Of a DNA stretch of 64,000 nucleotides, positions 53,523-64,000 are shown one piece after another; the first letter of the stretch is position 1, and every line of letters begins with the position of its first letter. The DNA is from Piezodorus guildinii. Lineage: Eukaryota; Arthropoda; Insecta; Hemiptera; Pentatomidae. A program made the translations under genes and the position numbers. Location: contig CM041294.1 of assembly GCA_023052935.1 (NCBI GenBank), forward strand, positions 150,498,899 to 150,562,898, read 5' to 3'. The notes under the pieces are model-generated. The model saw nothing but the letters and a program-made list of their open reading frames with translations, was not told the origin of the DNA and searched no databases.

Positions 53523-53790
53523 ATATTATCTTTTCTAAAATCTTTTTAGCAGTATATCATACGCCTATATTACTACTGATATTTCAGGAAAAATATTTTT
53601 TATGACTTGGTTACAGAAAACTTTTTTTTTTCAGGTTTATAGAAAAACTAAGTTGCAATGTATTATACTTTTAAATCTTCAGGAAATAATGACCGAAATG
53701 ATCGTAAAAAAAACTATATCAAAATCCATCCAATGGTTTAGAAGAAGTTTGAGGAAACCAAAATCGCGTTATCATTTTAATACAGGGATA
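53521..53790. repeat. Dispersed repeat, second copy of the 2130-2395 family
   Basis: GACTTGGTTACAGAAAACTT, AATCTTCAGGAAATAATGAC, and ATCAAAATCCATCCAATGG then AAATCGCGTTATCATTTTAA in the same order as at 2200-2390. Confidence 0.6.
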
Positions 53791-53792
53791 CC

Positions 53793-54406
53793 AAATCATC
53801 CTTTACCCTCCGTCGTAAACCAATGACATCCTACTCTACAGTATCCTTTAATCCTCTGGACAAACGTCTCACAGGGAATCCGCACGCTAGACTGAAACGA
53901 CAAGAAACTGCTCGCCGCTTTCGATTACTTCAACACTTACTTGAAAATCGCTCTAACCTTCCACTTAAATACAAAAGACTCCTCTGCATGACTATCATTA
54001 GGCCTATATAGACTTACGGAGTTGAGCTTTGAGGCTCTACTAAACCCTCGAATTCTTCCCAGATCCAATCCTTACAATCAAAATCTTTCGTGAAATCCTC
54101 AACGCTCCTTACTTCGTCACAACTAAAATCATCCATAAAGACCTAAATATTTCGTTTGTTGCTGATCTAGCCCGAACCTCCTTCCATAGCAAACTCCTTT
54201 CCCACTCTAACCCACTAGTTTCAATCCCTGCTTCCTCTTCCATTCCTGACAATCCTCCGAGGCGTCTGAAAAGAAGATGGCTTCGAGACCTTCTAGTTCA
54301 GAAAAGTTACAGGAGTGCTACCATTGGGTAGTTCTTCTTCAAGTCTGTTTCATGTCATTTATATTATTTATTTCATCAATAAATGATGTTAAAAAAAAAA
54401 AAAAAA
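53793..54406 (+). pseudogene. Jockey LINE C-terminal fragment, poly(A)
   Basis: LDKRLTGNPHARLKRQETAR, LLQHLLENRSNLPLKYK and TIIRPI are followed by in-frame stops (a TAG in place of W in the IWTYG motif), then frameshifted remains of the NAPYFVT..IHKDLN and PPRRLKRRW segments, and a poly(A) at 54391-54406. Same subfamily as 10085 and 28983. Confidence 0.82.
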
Positions 54407-54559
54407 TGATAGGTCAAAAAAATGTCCATACACTTTCAATATCAATCCTGTTTTTGTGCTATGACCGTATTTCCAGTGTTATCTGTATAAATCTTATCTC
54501 TGTAATCAACTCTTAGTTCAGTATTAGTTTTACTTATGACTAAGAAACTGATTTATTGA

Positions 54560-54880
54560 TTTAGTGGCTTTACCCCTCCAATCGTCGCAAGTATTTCCTT
54601 GCGTCATTTCATGTCTTACCAGTTATTGAATCCCGCAGCCAGTTCAAATCCCATCCACCTCGTTGTACACGCTCCAGGCCTTCAGATTTATACAGTACGG
54701 TCCACCAAACTGCACATTTCGACAGATCCTTTCTCATTCGATCCACAATCCTATTGAATTCCATTCCTTCTTCCATCCGTCACTCCAATTCTCTTTCTAA
54801 CTTCAAATCCCGCCTATTTAATCACTTAACCCGGCACAATAAAATTGTAAATAAGCTTTTTTATTTATTTTATTTTTTTT
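54560..54880 (+). pseudogene. CR1-like LINE C-terminal relic (plus strand)
   Basis: In one plus-strand frame: RSRPSDLYSTVHQTAHFDRS, FLIRSTILLNSIPSSIRHSN and SLSNFKSRLFNHL. The order matches the minus-strand relic at 690-1075 (DRSFLVSSSTFW, RHATSLSSFKSQLFQYL). Only the last roughly 100 residues remain. Confidence 0.6.
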
Positions 54881-55040
54881 GTTGTTTTCTTCTCATTTAA
54901 ATTTGCTATTTTATATAAGTAATTATTAACTTTTTTATATGTATTAAATATCTCTTAAGACTCCTAAACACGTTTTGTATATTCTGTATACTTTATTTTA
55001 AAGGGACATGTCACAGAATAATAAATAATTTATTATTTTT

Positions 55041-55144
55041 TTATCCTAATTAAACCTGGATAGGCAAAATTTAAGACTCCCACTATATATAGCATCGTCC
55101 GATTAGACACAGCTGCATTTATGGACGTTAAATGAATAAACAAT
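55041..55144 (+). mobile_element. SINE family 1, 3' tail fragment
   Basis: TATCCTAATTAAACCTGGAT, GCATCGTCCGATTAGACACA and GGACGTTAAATGAATAAACA. Confidence 0.75.
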
Positions 55145-55699
55145 CCAAAAATTAAACATCGTCATATCCTATTTAAAGACCATGACACGAGCCGTACAAA
55201 GAAATCGATGTTGGGCTAGGGCCCTAACTCGATAATTGATATAATGGGGGTGGTGGTGTGGTCAGTAAACGCCGGCTACTGCAGACTACACGCAGGCCAT
55301 ACACTGTACTGCAGCTCCTTTTTACAGTCGGCTGATTCACGAGAAGGATAAAGGCTGAGTCATAACATGCCTCGCACTGGACTCATTACAATTTACAACC
55401 GCTGATACTAGGTTCATTTGCGGGTCCTTATGTCCAGCCAATGAATACCTCTACAGTATATTTCTTATCTTTTAGGCGATTCTAATTAATACTAAGCAAT
55501 TACCCACTTTAGGCGCTAACAGACAGTAACTTTGAAACAATTTTCCAAATCTGATAATGTCCTGGAATGAGAGTTTTAGAGCATCAAATTTTCAAGCCGA
55601 AAAGGCTCTCCAAATTGCAATTTGTTTGCTGCGAACCTTCAAAAATTTATTTCTCGATTTTTAGATTCACCCAATTATGAAGAGTATATAAATTTAAAT
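55145..55699. other. No gene recognised; GC-richer patch 55180-55420
   Basis: Includes GGGGGTGGTGGTGTGGTC and CTGCAG-rich sequence; no open frame of note. Confidence 0.45.
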
Positions 55700-55830
55700 A
55701 AAATATTCAGAAACAATCTCTTCTTTTTAACCTCATTTATTTATTCATGAATATAACTAATTTACGTTTCAAAGCCTATACGCCTCATCTTGAGAATATA
55801 TTTATATTTAGTTCCCGATTTTTCTTTACA
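55700..55830 (-). mobile_element. Fragment of the Penelope-like arm (minus)
   Basis: AGAAACAATCTCTTC near the left and GTTTCAAAGCCTATACGCCT / CATCTTGAG. On the minus strand this gives CTCAAGATGAGGCGTATAGG then CTTTGAAACG, the same core layout as 32188-32542 with one stem change. Confidence 0.55.
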
Positions 55831-56467
55831 TGCGCCTTAGCGCTAATGATTGTTACGTCCCATTTAACGCATACAACCTTGATTAGTCGTTTTTCTGGTA
55901 ATAACGATATTTCTAACTTAAATCATATCATTACGGAGTAGAGCTGTAAATATTTTAGATGGGGTGTTCTAGGATGCTCTTAATATTAATTATTTTTTTA
56001 GGAGGGCTGGATGATTATATAATGTAGTGGACTGTAATTAAAAAGTTGGATTATAATATGGTACAATGTTTTAGGAGCTACAAGGAAATATGATGAACAA
56101 CTGTTTGGTGATTACAATTTAATTTAGGTTAAATCTATTCTAATGTTAAAGGTATCCGTCTTATACGGGGGTGGGGCGGTCTCTCCTCTTGGGTCATTCT
56201 TTCGTTCCTGGGCCGGCCGGCGCTTATTCCAGTACTCCTCCAATATGATGAGGGTGATATTTGTGAGAAAATAAGAAGAAGTTTGCTTCGGTAGATGCAT
56301 GTGCTTTTTCTAATCACTTTCTACCCCAGTCTTGTCTTGCTCGCAGAGGAGTATGGTCTCAGTCGGAGTACCTTCATATGCCACCAGATGGCCCTAAATG
56401 CACTTCATTGTATTGTTCCCTGCTGTATATCAGCACTTGAAATTGGTTAATAGCAGTGTTCTCTCAA
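55831..56467. other. No gene recognised; GC-rich patch 56150-56440
   Basis: Minus-strand frames across 56150-56260 are open on two registers but no domain is recognised. A CCACCAGATGGC at 56381-56392 fits the CTCF core consensus CCASYAGRKGGC; it is only one 12-mer. Confidence 0.4.
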
Positions 56468-56700
56468 CAAGAGCTATGGGGCTCTACTAAACCATCGAAT
56501 TCTTCTCGTATCCAATTCTTACAATCCAACATCCTTCACGTTCCACTTTGTCACGAATTAATTTATCCATAAAGACCTAAATGTTCCATATGTTACTGAA
56601 TTAGCCCTAACCAAGTATTAATCATTTCATGAAAAATCACATTCCCTCTCTAACCCACTAGTTTCTATCATATTATCTTCTTCAATTCATGAATTGTGCC
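56468..56700 (+). pseudogene. Jockey LINE scrap
   Basis: CTATGGGGCTCTACTAAACC, TCGTATCCAATTCTTACAAT, CATAAAGACCTAAATGTTCC and CTCTAACCCACTAGTTTCTA correspond to the LWGSTKPS, RIQSLQ, HKDLNVP and SNPLVS segments. Frameshifted; no poly(A). Confidence 0.75.
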
Positions 56701-56977
56701 TTTTTTTCTAGGCCTCTTAAATTTCAATTTAAGATTTACGATATACCTGAAAGTTCTTCTTTGGCACGTTTCTTTTAACAAAAAAGTGTTTGTTGCATAA
56801 ATAGAAATAAGTATTTGTACCATATTACATTTGTATTTGGTTGATAACTTGAATTAAACAGTCGGATTTAGTCTATTTACATTGGAGAAGCGAATCAGAA
56901 TATATTCATCAGGTGAAATTATTTTTCTTCTCTTCTGTTGTGATTGAAGAGGTGAGGGTGGAATGTTTACTGCGATG

Positions 56978-57285
56978 GTCCGGTAGTACCTTATTTTCGA
57001 AAACCTTAAGACGTTGTTTATCCTTCAAAGTGGGGGCCACGTTTCACATCCGTAAAGAACCCTAGGAAGAATAATAGATTTATAAATTCTAACCTTTAAG
57101 TTTTTAGACAGAAGCCGCGAGCTAAATAATTTCGCAACTAAATTATAACACGCATTTCCCGCCTTTAACCGGGACTTTATTTACTCCTGGATTTTATTTT
57201 TTCTTGTTATCATTGAACCTAAATAGTTAAATTTCACTACGTGTTCAAAAGTATGTCCTAGTATATCAATAAAAATTCGAATATC
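56978..57285 (-). pseudogene. RTE-type LINE internal fragment
   Basis: Reverse complement of the intact RTE from about 19975 to 20265, e.g. CTTATTTTCGAAAACCTTAA, GCATTTCCCGCCTTTAACC and TTACTCCTGGATTTTATTTT. It stops before the 3' end, so it is not a simple 5' truncation; flanking rearrangement is likely. Confidence 0.8.
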
Positions 57286-57721
57286 CCTTTAATTGATTAA
57301 CATAATTATTCTGTGAATCGGTACTATTCTTACCTGATTGTATGTTTTTGTTTTTATCTAGGATTTTGTAATCTTGCCTGTTTTTCTTAATTCGGGTGCT
57401 TTTGATGAGCGTAATCAGGGAATCATTTTCTTTTTCTTTGCCCCATCCCCCCTTTTAATTAATTCCCTGAGGAACCCCTTCCAAGCTGAAAAGAAAGACT
57501 TCCGATCCTCCCCTTTACACGTTAGATAAAGATTAATTACTTCTCAAATGTAAAGAAAAAAAATTTCTAATCTTAAAATGAAATAATGGCCTTTAAGTAC
57601 CGAGGCTAAGGGAAATAATTAAAAACCAACTTCGGCGTGTCTTTTCTGTTGAGCTATGTTTGCGATTCCAATCGAAATGAATAAGGTATCTTATTCATAT
57701 TCCATATCTTTGGGTTTATTT
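57286..57721. other. No gene seen
   Basis: AT-rich spacer; no element recognised. Confidence 0.5.
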
Positions 57722-58558
57722 TAACTTACTCGTGTTTGAAATATATAGTAAGGGAACGAATTGCGATTGTGAAAATTTTTGAATTCCATTTTTCAACGGA
57801 AATAGCTCCCGCAAAAAGGTCTGTGTGCCTGTGTGTGTGTGTAAGTCCAGCGCAAAAACGAAAAGTCCTGTGTAACTGAAATTTTATATTTAAGACAATT
57901 ATACGCCCGAGATGTTACGGCAAAATTTTCACCAAAATCAGCTAACCAGAAGAGCTACTTTATACCATTCATTTTGCACCTATTTACGATTTTATCAAAG
58001 AAGGCTCTAACGATGTCGATGTAAAATTTGACGGGCTTTAATATCATGTAAGTTTCGTTCTTATTGAAACAGTCTGACAGGACTTAAATGCCGATATTTT
58101 AAAATTTCTTCATCTAAAGTACCTTTAATTTTGTAGTTTTTACGAAATTGACCATATTATCTGATTAGCATTGCTAAAAATTGAGGTAAACGTATGAGTT
58201 GAACGAATTCGATATCCAACTAACTACAAAAATATTTTATTAATACAATTTTTTGTTTTTGAACTTAAGAACAGTAATATACATGTATAATATAGCGTTG
58301 GAATGCTAAAGATTTCAGAAAAAATATTATCTTATACATACTATGGTAAAAGCAAACGGAAAGTGAGGAAAAGTCGATAAAACAAACTGATTGTCGTAGA
58401 TATTAATATAATAGATTATTTAACAAAATACATATTGTCATCAAAATCCATTTTAAATAATTCTTTTACAATTTATTTTCCTTTCTAATTTTTTTGTAAA
58501 TTCTTATTTGATATAAATAACGGAGGTAAGTGAAAGTCGTGTGTTGCGCGCAACAGAT
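57722..58558 (-). mobile_element. HX repeat, near full length, diverged
   Basis: Left edge eroded (TTAACTTACTCGTGTTTGAA), short GT run near 57820-57841, right end GTAAGTGAAAGT then CGTGTGTTGCGCGCAACAGA. Confidence 0.82.
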
Positions 58559-58577
58559 TGTTTTTTTTTTTTTTTTT

Positions 58578-59019
58578 TTAAAGTAACTTTAATTTCGTAC
58601 ATTCCAAACAATTTACCATATCGTCTTACTAGCATGATAAAGAACGGCTAAACATACATATTGAACGTATTTAATAAACAAATACAGGATAATTGAGCAA
58701 AATTATTTTTTTAGGTAAATTATTTTATTCCGAACATAAGAGTAGTAATATATATGTATATTATACTGTTGAAAAGTTAAAGTTTCTGAAAAATTGTTAT
58801 TTTATAAACATAGCAGTAAAATGTAATGCAAAAAGATTAAAAGGGCACAAGCCTAAGTGATTATTGTAAGTAATAATTTTTATTATATTATTTACTCTAA
58901 AACACAGTTTTCGAACAAAACTTAATCTAGTTCTTTAAACTTGTTTCAGCTCGATATTGATTAAATGATTTTATCAACCGTGGAAAGTGAAAGTTGCGTG
59001 GTGTTGCTCGCACCAGATT
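58578..59019 (-). mobile_element. HX repeat, right half, very diverged
   Basis: AAAGTAACTTTAATTTCGTA, GAACATAAGAGTAGTAATAT, then GGAAAGTGAAAGTTGCGTGG and CTCGCACCAGA. Confidence 0.7.
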
Positions 59020-59029
59020 TTTAAAATTA

Positions 59030-59103
59030 ATTTTTTTAACTTAAAGTCTGTGTAATAGTTCTTAAATTGAGGTAAGTAGAATTCGAGTGTTGCTTGGATC
59101 CGA
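59030..59103 (-). mobile_element. HX repeat terminal scrap
   Basis: TTGAGGTAAGTAGAATTCGA, then GTGTTGCTTGGATCCGA. Third consecutive right end in 550 bp. Confidence 0.55.
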
Positions 59104-61115
59104 TTTTTTTTTCCAGTTCATACCTTTTGTACTTCTTCTTCTATTGCTTCTCCCTGTTGTGCCGTATCAGCGTAGGGGAGCGTTCAGCCACCGGCTCCAA
59201 TCCTCTCTATTCCCAGCTAGGTTCCTGGCCTGGCGGAGATCTTTCCCTCTTCCTCTGCAAAGCCTGTCCACGTACTCCAGGTAGGACATCCTTGGTCGCC
59301 CCCGAGGCCTTCTCCCATCTGGCACGTAATCCATAGTTTTTAGAGGATCTCTGTGATCCTCCATTCTAATAATGTGGCCGAACCACTTCAGCTGGCGGGT
59401 TTGCAGAATTTCCTTTAACGGCGCAACCTCCAGTTCCTGGCGTATCCGCTCATTCCTGACACGATCTCTTCTTGTCTTTCCGACTATTCTTCGCAGGAAC
59501 TTCATTTCAGCAGCTGTGACTCTGCTCTCCTGCCGGTCCGTCAATATCCAGCTTTCAGCTCCATATAGTAGTATAGGCAAATATACTGACTTGAAGATAT
59601 GGAGCTTAACACCTCTACCCACCTCTCGCTTCCCTACAACAGTATTGCATATCTGATAGTAGACTGCATTTGCCTTCATGATTCTATTTGATATTTCAGA
59701 GTCTACTTTCCCAGATTTTTCTATTACTGTGCCGAGGTAGGTGAAATCCGTATCCACTTCCATTTCCTCTCCGTTACAGTATATATGGACATCTTCCGCT
59801 TGCCTTCCCACTTGTAGAATCTTGCTTTTGCTGGTATTGATTTTCATTCCCTTTCGACTAAGCTCTTCTTGCCATTCAGTCACCGCTTGCTGTAATTTAT
59901 CTACGTTGTCCGCCACAAGAACAATGTCGTCCGCGTAGAGGAGAAGTTGAATCACTACTGGGCGAAGGTTTCTACGGCCCAGGAAGGTCCTCTCCGTTCT
60001 TCTTTTACATATGGTGGCCACTTCATCCATGTAGAGCAAGAATAACAAAGGGCTTAAACAGTTTCCTTGTTTGACCCCCCTTGCTATGCTAAAGACATCC
60101 GACTCCTGTCCGTTCAGCCTTACTACTCCTTTTGGTTCTTGATATATAGATTTAATGGCTTCCGCCAAGTTCCTTGGGACATTCTTAACTCTGAGAGCCT
60201 CCCATATTTCATTTCTTGGAACGGAGTCAAACGCTGCTTTGAGGTCAAGAAAGGCGAGATACATACTTCTGTCTCTATCCCAAGATTTCTGGAGAACATT
60301 TCGCAAAGAGAAAATGTGGTCCTGGGTTTGCCGTCCTGGTCTGCCGTCCCGGCTTGTTCTTCTCCGATTAGGTGCTCCACTAGGGGTCTTACCCTTCCCT
60401 CCAGAATAGCCGTATAAAGTTTGTAGACTGTTGGTGATAGGCATATAGGGCGATAATTCGAGCATTCTGCCTGGGACCTTTTCTTGTGTATCGGAATGAT
60501 AACGTTGTATTCCCATTCCGTAGGGATCCTCTTCTCATCCCAAGCTTTTTGGAAAAGAACTTGTAGGGCTCTGACTAACTCTGGGCCTCCCGCCCTGATA
60601 TATTCTACCACTATGTTGTCTCGACCCGGTGCTTTTCCTGTCTTCATTCTCGATATAGCCAATTCAATTTCCTCCTCATCTATCACGTCATTAAAATCAG
60701 TCTCATTCCACGGTTCTTCCTGGTTCACTGGATAGGTATTATCTGCCCGAAATTGCTTCTCGTAATGTTTGCACCAAATATCCAGAATAGCCTTATCCTC
60801 CGTGATCACTCTCCCATGCTCATTCTTTATATTTCTTATTGGCTTACTTTTTTGGCCTCTTAAAGCTTTAATCTTCTTCCAAAACTGCTTGATGTTATCT
60901 CCATGGTCTTGGTTCAGCTTTTCTCCAAATTCTTCCCATGACTTCTGTTTAGCTCTTCTCACTTCTTCCTTCGTTCTGTTGCGGACCCCTACATATACCT
61001 GCCATTTCTCTGGTTTTTTATTTTTGCAGTAGTCCTTTCATGCAATTTCTTTTCTTTGATTGTGCCCTAAGCTTTCAGTCCACCAGAAGTCGCTGCCCTT
61101 CATTTCTTTTTTTCC
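59104..61115 (-). pseudogene. RTE-like LINE with near-complete reverse transcriptase, one frameshift
   Basis: Minus-strand frames 60962-60123 and 60516-59167 form one reverse transcriptase. In order they carry TGKAPGRDNI, IPIHKKRSQAECSNYRPI, LIGEEQAG | RPGRQTQDHIFSLRNVLQ, FLDLKAAFDSVPR, ARGVKQGNCLSPLLF, the active-site YADD (codons at about 59929-59940), the C-terminal LPILLYGAESW, and GRRPRGRPRMSY. A single missing base near 60341-60343 separates the frames. The endonuclease is absent, but a DFWW-like linker (about 61080-61100) precedes the RT, so it is 5'-truncated. The 3' end is a short A run (59104-59112 as T). It shares domain order with the intact RTE at 17583 but is a distinct family. 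Confidence 0.85.
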
Positions 61116-61160
61116 ACCTAAGATGTGTCAGTATATACTTGTACAGTAAGTATTATCATT

Positions 61161-61937
61161 TACTTTTCATTATATATTAGTGGAGTATTGTGATCGGAAA
61201 TTTTCGATCAGTTTTTATCGGAAATACACATTTTAGGTCCTTCAAATAACCATGTTCCCGCCAAAAGGTCTGTGTGGTGTGTGTGTGTGTGTTGTCTGTG
61301 TGTCTGTGTGTGTGTGGTAACTCCCGGGCGGGAAACGGTAAGTCCTATGAAACTGAAATTTCATATTTAAGACAACTATACGCCCGAGACGTGACAAAAC
61401 TTTTTTCAAATCATACAATTTTGCAGACTAAACGCCGACGATTTATAAGAGCCTACATGATTCGCAATTTTTAAAACTCGCATTTGAAGTAAAATTTATG
61501 GGCTTTAATATCATGTAGGTTTTATTTAGATAAAAATGGTCTGACAGGGCTTAAATGCCGATATTTTAAATTTTCTTCCCCAAGTACCTTATAATTTTGT
61601 AGATTCAATAATAATAACTAGATTATCTTGTTAACGCTGATGAAAAACTGGTAAATATATAAATTGAATAAATTCGATACCCAACTAAAGGAGAAAACAG
61701 AAAAAATATTTTTTTCAATGCAATTTTTTGTTTTTGAACATAAGAGCAGTAATATAACATGTATGATATACCGTTGGTAAGCTAAAGATTTTAGAAAAAA
61801 TATCATTTGATACACAAGCTTTTAAAAGTTAATAGAGAGTGATGAAAAGAAGATAAAACTAACTGATTATTTTAGATAATAATATAATAGATTTTTGAAT
61901 CAAACACATGTTTCTATAGAAATTTAATTTAATTTAT
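61161..61937 (-). mobile_element. HX tandem array, unit 1 (degraded)
   Basis: Starts TACTTTTCATTATATATTAG, GT-rich region 61270-61316, several deletions, ends at AAATTTAATTTAATTTAT, and passes directly into unit 2. It lacks the normal right-end 120 bp. Confidence 0.85.
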
Positions 61938-62764
61938 TACTTTCACTTACTATATATAGTAAGGGGAAGTATTGCGATCGTGAAAATTTTCGAATTCCAG
62001 TTTTCAACGGAAATACACGTTTTAGGGTCCCCTGAGTCCAAATAACCAAGTCCCGCAAAAAGGTCTGTGTGTGTGTGTGTGTGTGTGTGTGTTGTGTGTG
62101 TGTGTGTGTGTGTGTGGTAACTCCCGGGCGGAAACGGTAAGTCCTATGAAACTGAAATTTTATATTTAAGACAATAATACGCCCGAGACGTGACAAAACT
62201 TTTTTCATCAAAATGAGCCTACCAGAAGAGGCACTTTATACCATGCATTTTGCACCTTTTTTCGTTTTTCTCAAAAACGGTTCCGACGATTTTGATTAAA
62301 CTCGCTATTTCGAAGTAAAATTTAATAGGCTTTAATATCATGTAGGTTTTATTTAGATAAAAATGGTCTGACAGGGCTTAAATGCCGATATTTTAAATTG
62401 TCTTCCCCTAAAGTACCTTTAATTTTGTAGATTCAATAATAATAACTAGATTATCTTGTTAACGCTGATGAAAAACTGGTAAATATATAAATTGAATAAA
62501 TTCGATACCCAACTAAAGGAGAAAACAGAAAAAATATTTTTTTAATGCAATTTTTTGTTTTTGAACATAAGAGCAGTAATATAACATGTATGATATACCG
62601 TTGGTAAGCTAAAGATTTTAGAAAAAATATCATTTGATACACAAGCTTTTAAAAGTTAATAGAGAGTGATGAAAAGAAGATAAAACTAACTGATTATTTT
62701 AGATAATAATATAATAGATTTTTGAATCAAACACATGTTTCTATAGAAATTTAATTTAATTTAT
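61938..62764 (-). mobile_element. HX tandem array, unit 2
   Basis: 827 bp. Perfect stem CTTACTATATATAGTAAG; GT array 62065-62117 with one TGTTG break. It ends at the same AAATTTAATTTAATTTAT point as unit 1, joined head to tail to unit 3. Confidence 0.9.
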
Positions 62765-62911
62765 TACTTTCACTTACTATATATAGTAAGGGGAAGTATT
62801 GCGATCGTGAAAATTTTCGAATTCAGTTTTCAACGGAAATACACGTTTTAGGGTCCCTGAGTCCAAATAACCAAGTCCCGCAAAAAGGTCTGTGTGTGTG
62901 TGTGTGTGTGT

Positions 62912-62944
<33 letters not shown>

Positions 62945-63686
62945 GTAACTCCCGGGCGGAAACGGTAAGTCCTATGAAACTGAAATTTTATATTTAAGAC
63001 AACAATACGCCCGAGACGTGACAAAACTTTTTTCATCAAAATGAGCCTACCAGAAGAGGCACTTATACCATGCATTTTGCACCTTTTTCGTTTTTCTCAA
63101 AAACGGTTCCGACGATTTTGATTAAACTCGCTATTTCGAAGTAAAATTTAATAGGCTTTAATATCATGTAGGTTTTATTTAGATAAAAATGGTCTGACAG
63201 GGCTTAAATGCCGATATTTTAAATTGTCTTCCCCTAAAGTACCTTTAATTTTGTAGATTCAATAATAATAACTAGATTATCTTGTTAACGCTGATGAAAA
63301 ACTGGTAAATATATAAATTGAATAAATTCGATACCCAACTAAAGGAGAAAACAGAAAAAATATTTTTTTAATGCAATTTTTTGTTTTTGAACATAAAAGC
63401 AGTAATATAACATGTAATGATATACCGTTGGTAAGCTAAAGATTTTAGAAAAAATATCATTGATACACAAGCTTTTAAAAGTTAATAGAGAGTGATGAAA
63501 AGAAGATAAACTAATGATTATTTAGATATTAATATAATAGATTTTTTAATAAAAAATGTTTCTATAGAATTTAATTGATTAATTCCTTAATAATTTCACC
63601 GTATTTTTATCTCTAACTGTATTTGAAAATCCTTTCATTGATTTTAAAAATTGAGGTAAGTGAAAGTCGTGTCTTGCCCGCACCAG
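62765..63686 (-). mobile_element. HX tandem array, unit 3, with complete right end
   Basis: 922 bp. Nearly identical to unit 2 over the shared part (e.g. the same TCCAAATAACCAAGTCCCGC and AGTAATATAACATGTA variant), with GT array 62889-62943. It continues into the proper right end GTAAGTGAAAGT, CGTGTCTTGCCCGCACCAGA. Confidence 0.9.
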
Positions 63687-63697
63687 ATTTTTTTTTT

Positions 63698-63988
63698 CTG
63701 AACATAAGAACAGTAATATACATGTATGATATACCGTTTGAAAGCTAAAGATTTTAGAAAAAATATTATCTCATACACAAGCTTTTAAAAGTTAATAGAG
63801 AGTGATGAAAAGCCGATAAAACTAAGTGATCATTTAAGATAATAATATACTAGATTTTTAGAAAAAAACACATGTTTCTATAGAAATTCCATTTAACTAA
63901 TTATTTAATGATTTCACTCATATTTGAAAATTCTCTAATCGATATTAAAAACGGTAAGTGAAAGTCGTGTGTTACCCGCACCAGATTT
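63698..63988 (-). mobile_element. HX repeat right half following the array
   Basis: TGAACATAAGAACAGTAATA to GTAAGTGAAAGTCGTGTGTT, then ACCCGCACCAGA. It is probably the remaining part of an older copy into which the array, or its founder, inserted. Confidence 0.8.
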
Positions 63989-64000
63989 CTTAGAATAGAA

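Noticed and set aside
61924..62211. Recurring minus-strand small ORF (FQFHRTYRFRPGV..THTHT..) in many HX copies
   Set aside because: It appears at 1256, 12678, 25223, 25816, 26940, 61924 and 62848, but only because the nucleotide sequence of the HX stem end is shared. Part of it is the translated GT microsatellite, start codons differ, and it is broken in other copies. A synonymous/non-synonymous test over many copies would be needed to reopen the case.
62889..62943. TG/CA arrays as possible CRISPR or regulatory repeats
   Set aside because: Simple dinucleotide microsatellites inside HX; no spacer-repeat structure.

Overview
The window is AT-rich eukaryotic DNA made almost entirely of transposable elements, with no gene I can name as a host gene. 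The mixture of RTE, Jockey and CR1-like LINEs, mariner, Tc1, Tigger/pogo and Transib-like DNA elements, two tRNA-derived SINE families, Penelope-like hairpins and a Helentron-like non-autonomous family points to an arthropod, most likely an insect. I cannot name the species. There are no operons, ribosome binding sites or CRISPR arrays.

The dominant component is one non-coding repeat family, called HX here, with about 35 complete or partial copies that by my tally cover roughly a quarter of the window. A complete copy is about 0.88-0.92 kb. One end carries a palindromic stem (CTTACTATATATAGTAAG), the other ends in TCTGGTGCGGGCAACACACG. A 12-bp inverted repeat sits terminally at one end and 20 bp inside the other, and many copies hold a (GT)n microsatellite. 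This architecture resembles Helentron-associated elements (DINE-1/HINE type). Strand for HX copies is given so that the stem-loop end is 3'. Copies are nested in each other and form a head-to-tail array at 61161-63686.

Layout. 1-9.7 kb: SINE, CR1-like LINE relic, HX copies, a Tigger relic, and a SINE split by an RNase H-bearing LINE between two 93-99 bp direct repeats. 9.7-16 kb: Jockey fragment and HX copies, one inside another. 16-23.1 kb: an apparently complete RTE retrotransposon with an intact 1002-codon endonuclease/reverse transcriptase ORF and a 13-bp target duplication (17357-20625), two broken RTE copies, and an internally deleted mariner. 23.1-31 kb: a small inverted-repeat element, a Tc1 end, four HX copies and Jockey fragments. 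31-36.6 kb: two near-perfect palindromes with Penelope/hammerhead-like motifs, and more HX. 36.6-47.1 kb: a LINE with a 14-bp target duplication, an inverted HX/mariner composite, and a Transib-like element with a 5-bp duplication. 47-57 kb: HX, SINE and Jockey copies and a possible solo LTR. 57-64 kb: HX copies, a frameshifted RTE-like LINE, and the HX array.

The only intact protein gene is the RTE polyprotein; it could supply the machinery for its own truncated copies. The SINEs need some LINE in trans, and HX would need a Helitron-like replicase; neither partner is identified here. Three GC-richer patches on the minus strand (50664-50753, 28005-28179, 24290-24563) have splice-like borders and compatible phases and are the best, but weak, candidates for host exons.
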